From NCBI GenBank assembly GCA_013812235.1, contig JACCTU010000216.1:1-39796 (forward strand): a stretch of DNA of 39,796 bases, given 5' to 3'. The notes under the pieces were generated by a model. That model saw only the letters and a list, made by a program, of their open reading frames with translations, did not search any database and was not told where the DNA came from. The translations under genes were made by a program, and so were the position numbers. The stretch comes from Actinomycetota bacterium (GTDB lineage Bacteria > Actinomycetota > Thermoleophilia > Gaiellales > Gaiellaceae). This document shows, one piece after another, positions 37,758 to 39,796 of the stretch. How positions within the stretch are numbered: position 1 is the stretch's first letter; every line of letters begins with the position of its first letter.

Positions 37758-38395
37758 CAGACGGGCCGGCCGTCCACGTACCAGACCGGTCCCTGCGTCG
37801 CCCACGGCTTCGTGTCGGAAAGCGCGCGCAGGATGTGCACCTCGCCGCGGATGTCTGCGCCGTCGAGGCGCTCGAGGCACCGCCGCACCATGCCGGGCGC
37901 TGCGCCGTAGCCGAACTTCCGCGCGCAGCGGAAGCGGAACGCGGGCCGCTCGTCGACGCGCGCAGGATTGATCGGCGCTGCGAGCAGCGCGCCCTGCTCG
38001 AGGTTGTCGGTGGAGCGCAGCTCCAGCTCGGCATAGACGTCGCTCCAGTCCGGAGGCAGCGCCGCGACCTCGACGTCCCAAGCCTCGGCGAGGCTCGTGC
38101 GCGGCGTTTCGGTCGCGGGCGCCGACAGCGTGCTCGAGACGAGCGCCAATTCGCCGCCGAGCCGGGCCGCGTCGACGCGGCGCAGGCCGCGGAGCGCGAG
38201 GTCCGGGAACGGGGTCGCTCGGCGCGAGACGACGAAGCGAACGACTCCGTCATACTGGCCCGGGTTGAGGGAAAGAAGCAGTGCGGCGGCTCGGCGCGCT
38301 TGTTCTTCGTCAGTGAATCGGACGAGGATGCTGGCCTCCTCCCACCCCTTCGGCAAGTCTTCCAGGAGCGCGCGGAAATCGTCTGCGAGAGCCAC
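37757..38395 (-). CDS. Conserved-looking hypothetical protein
   Basis: The 212-residue soluble protein starts VALADDFRALLEDLPKGWEE with ASILVRFTDEEQARRAAALL. It also contains WDVEVAALPPDWSDVYAELE and a C-terminus with RCARKFGYGAAPGMVRRCLE, and ends VWYVDGRPV. I do not recognise the family; there is no signal peptide or membrane helix. GTG 38395 is preceded at 7 nt by TACGCT on the minus strand (38403-38408), overlapping the E1 alpha promoter. Co-translated with the PRC-barrel gene. Confidence 0.75.
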   Translation of the reverse strand: MALADDFRALLEDLPKGWEEASILVRFTDEEQARRAAALLLSLNPGQYDGVVRFVVSRRATPFPDLALRGLRRVDAARLGGELALVSSTLSAPATETPRTSLAEAWDVEVAALPPDWSDVYAELELRSTDNLEQGALLAAPINPARVDERPAFRFRCARKFGYGAAPGMVRRCLERLDGADIRGEVHILRALSDTKPWATQGPVWYVDGRPV

Positions 38396-38402
38396 GGGCA
38401 GG

Positions 38403-38412
38403 AGCGTACACT
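38403..38412. promoter_or_regulatory. Overlapping divergent leaderless promoters
   Basis: AGCGTACACT holds two -10 boxes: TACACT (38407-38412) on the plus strand, 7 nt before GTG 38420, and TACGCT (38403-38408) on the minus strand, 7 nt before GTG 38395. The boxes share two base pairs, so both genes cannot be transcribed by polymerases bound at once. Confidence 0.55.
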
Positions 38413-38419
38413 GGCGCCC

Positions 38420-39394
38420 GTGGCGAAAGTCGAGGCGAAGAAGAAGGGGTTGAGCGACGAGCGGCTGCGTGACTTCCTGCGCGAGATGCTGCTCATCCGC
38501 CGCTTCGAAGAGAAGGTCGAGGAGCGGTTCCGCGCCGGCGAGCTGCCGGGGTTCCTGCACGTCGCGATCGGCCAGGAGGCCGTCGCCGTGGGCGTCTGCG
38601 CCGCGCTCGAGGAGGACGATGTGATCGCGTCGACCCACCGCGCGCACGGACACACGCTCGCCCGTGGCACGTCGCCGAACGCGCTCATGGCCGAGCTGTA
38701 TGGGAAGCTCGAGGGCTGCTCGCACGGCTACGGCGGGTCGATGCACCTCTACGACATCGAGCGCGGGAACCTCGGCGCGAACGCCGTCGTCGGCGGCGGG
38801 TTGCCCGCGATCACCGGCGCCGCTCTCGCCTTCAAGTTCCGGAAAGAGCCGCGCGTCGCGCTCGCCTTCTTCGGCGACGGCGCGACGAACATCGGGACGT
38901 TCCACGAGTCGCTCAACCTGGCGCAGCTCTGGAACGTGCCGGCGGTGTTCTGCCTCGAGAACAACTGGTGGGCGGAATCGACGCCGAACTCGCAGCACTC
39001 GCCGATCACGGACTTCACGCAGCGCGCGGTCGCGTACGGCATGCACTCGATCAAGGTCGGCGGCCAGGAGATCGAGCCGGTCTACGACGCCGCCTCGGAG
39101 GCGATCGACCACGCGCGTCGCGGCGACGGGCCGGTGCTGCTGGTCGTCGACACGTACCGCCTCGTCGGCCACTACGTCGGCGACCCGCAGGTCTACCGTC
39201 CGAAGGGCGAGCTCGACGAGCTCCGCGAGACGCAGGACCCAATCACCAAGCTCCGTGAGCGGCTCGGGGTCTCCGACGAGGAGTGGGAGCAGCTCGACGC
39301 CGAGGTGACCCGCGAGGTCGAGGAGTCGGTCGAGTTCGCGAAGAACGGCACCGATCCGCAGCCGGAAGACGCGCTCAAGAACGTCTATGCCTGA
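38420..39394 (+). CDS. 2-oxoacid dehydrogenase E1 alpha subunit (pyruvate/acetoin type)
   Basis: The 324-residue TPP-dependent subunit contains [48 protein letters not shown], the segment [14 protein letters not shown] and the TPP motif [19 protein letters not shown] ending in ENNWW. It decarboxylates pyruvate or a related 2-oxoacid together with E1 beta. Sequence style is closer to pyruvate/acetoin dehydrogenase than to the branched-chain type; the substrate is not proven. GTG 38420 follows TACACT by 7 nt. Confidence 0.92.
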   Translation: MAKVEAKKKGLSDERLRDFLREMLLIRRFEEKVEERFRAGELPGFLHVAIGQEAVAVGVCAALEEDDVIASTHRAHGHTLARGTSPNALMAELYGKLEGCSHGYGGSMHLYDIERGNLGANAVVGGGLPAITGAALAFKFRKEPRVALAFFGDGATNIGTFHESLNLAQLWNVPAVFCLENNWWAESTPNSQHSPITDFTQRAVAYGMHSIKVGGQEIEPVYDAASEAIDHARRGDGPVLLVVDTYRLVGHYVGDPQVYRPKGELDELRETQDPITKLRERLGVSDEEWEQLDAEVTREVEESVEFAKNGTDPQPEDALKNVYA

Positions 39395-39396
39395 TT

Positions 39397-39427
39397 ACCG
39401 CAGCACATGCTGCGCATGTTCTGCGGT
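39397..39427 (+). promoter_or_regulatory. Hairpin between E1 alpha and E1 beta
   Basis: Arms 39397-39410 and 39414-39427 (14 nt each, one mismatch; ends ACCGCAG/CTGCGGT) flank TGC. No T-run. It could stabilise or partly terminate the message between the two subunits. Confidence 0.5.
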
Positions 39428-39444
39428 GTGCGCACCGCGATCCG

Positions 39445-39796
39445 ATGCCTGAGCTCACCTACAGAGAAGCTGTTCGCGACACGCTCGCAACCGCGATGCG
39501 CCAGGACTCCGACGTCTTCCTGATGGGGGAGGACATCGCGGAGATGGGCGGCTCGATGGGCGTGACGCACGGGCTCGTCGACGAGTTCGGCCCGGAGCGC
39601 GTGCGCAACACGCCGATCTCGGAGATGGCGATCGTCGGCGCCGGGATCGGCGCCGCGATGCAGGGGATGCGCCCCGTCGTCGAGATCATGTACCAGGACT
39701 TCACCACGCTCGCGATGGAGCAGCTCGTCCTCCAGGCGGCGAAGCACCGCTACATGTCGGGTGGCCAGGTCAAGGTGCCGCTGACCGTGCGGACGC
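39445..39796 (+). CDS. 2-oxoacid dehydrogenase E1 beta subunit, 3' end missing
   Basis: From ATG 39445: [78 protein letters not shown], running off the window at residue 117. This is the transketolase-like pyrimidine-binding domain of E1 beta. It forms the alpha2beta2 E1 enzyme with the upstream gene. An earlier GTG at 39426 (another frame) is not a candidate. E2 and E3 genes probably follow outside. Confidence 0.93.
   Translation, partial: MPELTYREAVRDTLATAMRQDSDVFLMGEDIAEMGGSMGVTHGLVDEFGPERVRNTPISEMAIVGAGIGAAMQGMRPVVEIMYQDFTTLAMEQLVLQAAKHRYMSGGQVKVPLTVRT

Overview
The window looks like a chromosomal segment of a high-GC (roughly 70%) Actinomycetota, most likely class Thermoleophilia (Gaiellales or Solirubrobacterales). 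The grounds are abundant GTG/TTG starts, very short or overlapping gene junctions, leaderless promoters, secreted proteins with GPxGPxG and WGxxGxxG segments, DUF1800/DUF1501 pairs, and a YihY/DUF3618/holin-like envelope operon. The class is inferred from protein style, not from a marker gene.

Layout. 1-4212 (+): a complete ECF transporter operon, lipoprotein with a transcobalamin-type C-terminal domain (DUF4430), EcfT, fused EcfA1-EcfA2, S component, then a secreted alpha/alpha-toroid protein. The two outer genes match the two halves of animal transcobalamin/intrinsic factor, so this is probably a cobalamin (or corrinoid) uptake system with a split binder. 4209-7354 (-): cupin, tandem GNAT, remnants of two esterases joined by a deletion, and an ATP-grasp gene split by a dinucleotide insertion. 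7391-12452 (+): PcrA/UvrD helicase, two tandem Eis-like acetyltransferases, an M23 peptidase. 12452-14431: a tRNA-Val(GAC), a partial copy of it 1.4 kb further on, and between them a P-loop kinase-like gene and gene debris; then a frameshifted cupin. 14454-20440: small secreted proteins, a two-domain VOC protein, a decayed DUF1800-DUF1501-cupredoxin operon, a histone H1-like protein and a CBS protein. 20546-25743: a palindrome-rich control region, an MFS transporter, then the conserved thrS-infC-rpmI-rplT-rRNA methylase block. 25787-29576 (-): DUF2207/LemA and two paralogous methyltransferases. 29605-32807: pheS-pheT. 32808-36573: secreted/cupredoxin proteins, a frameshifted DsrE gene and a five-gene envelope operon. 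36614-39796: DUF3467, argR, a PRC-barrel-like pair, and the E1 alpha/E1 beta genes of a 2-oxoacid dehydrogenase (beta cut by the window end).

How things fit together. Housekeeping genes (uvrD, thrS, infC, rpmI, rplT, pheS, pheT, argR, E1 alpha) are all intact over about 10 kb of coding sequence, whereas many accessory genes carry frameshifts, a nonsense codon or internal deletions. That contrast favours real gene decay over random sequence error. Two expression habits recur. First, TANNNT boxes sit 6-7 nt before the start codon (leaderless transcription) at uvrD, thrS, pheS, E1 alpha, LemA, DUF3467 and a divergent partner of E1 alpha. Second, 4-nt start/stop overlaps of the form NTGA occur, including two cases where the only sensible initiator is CTG.
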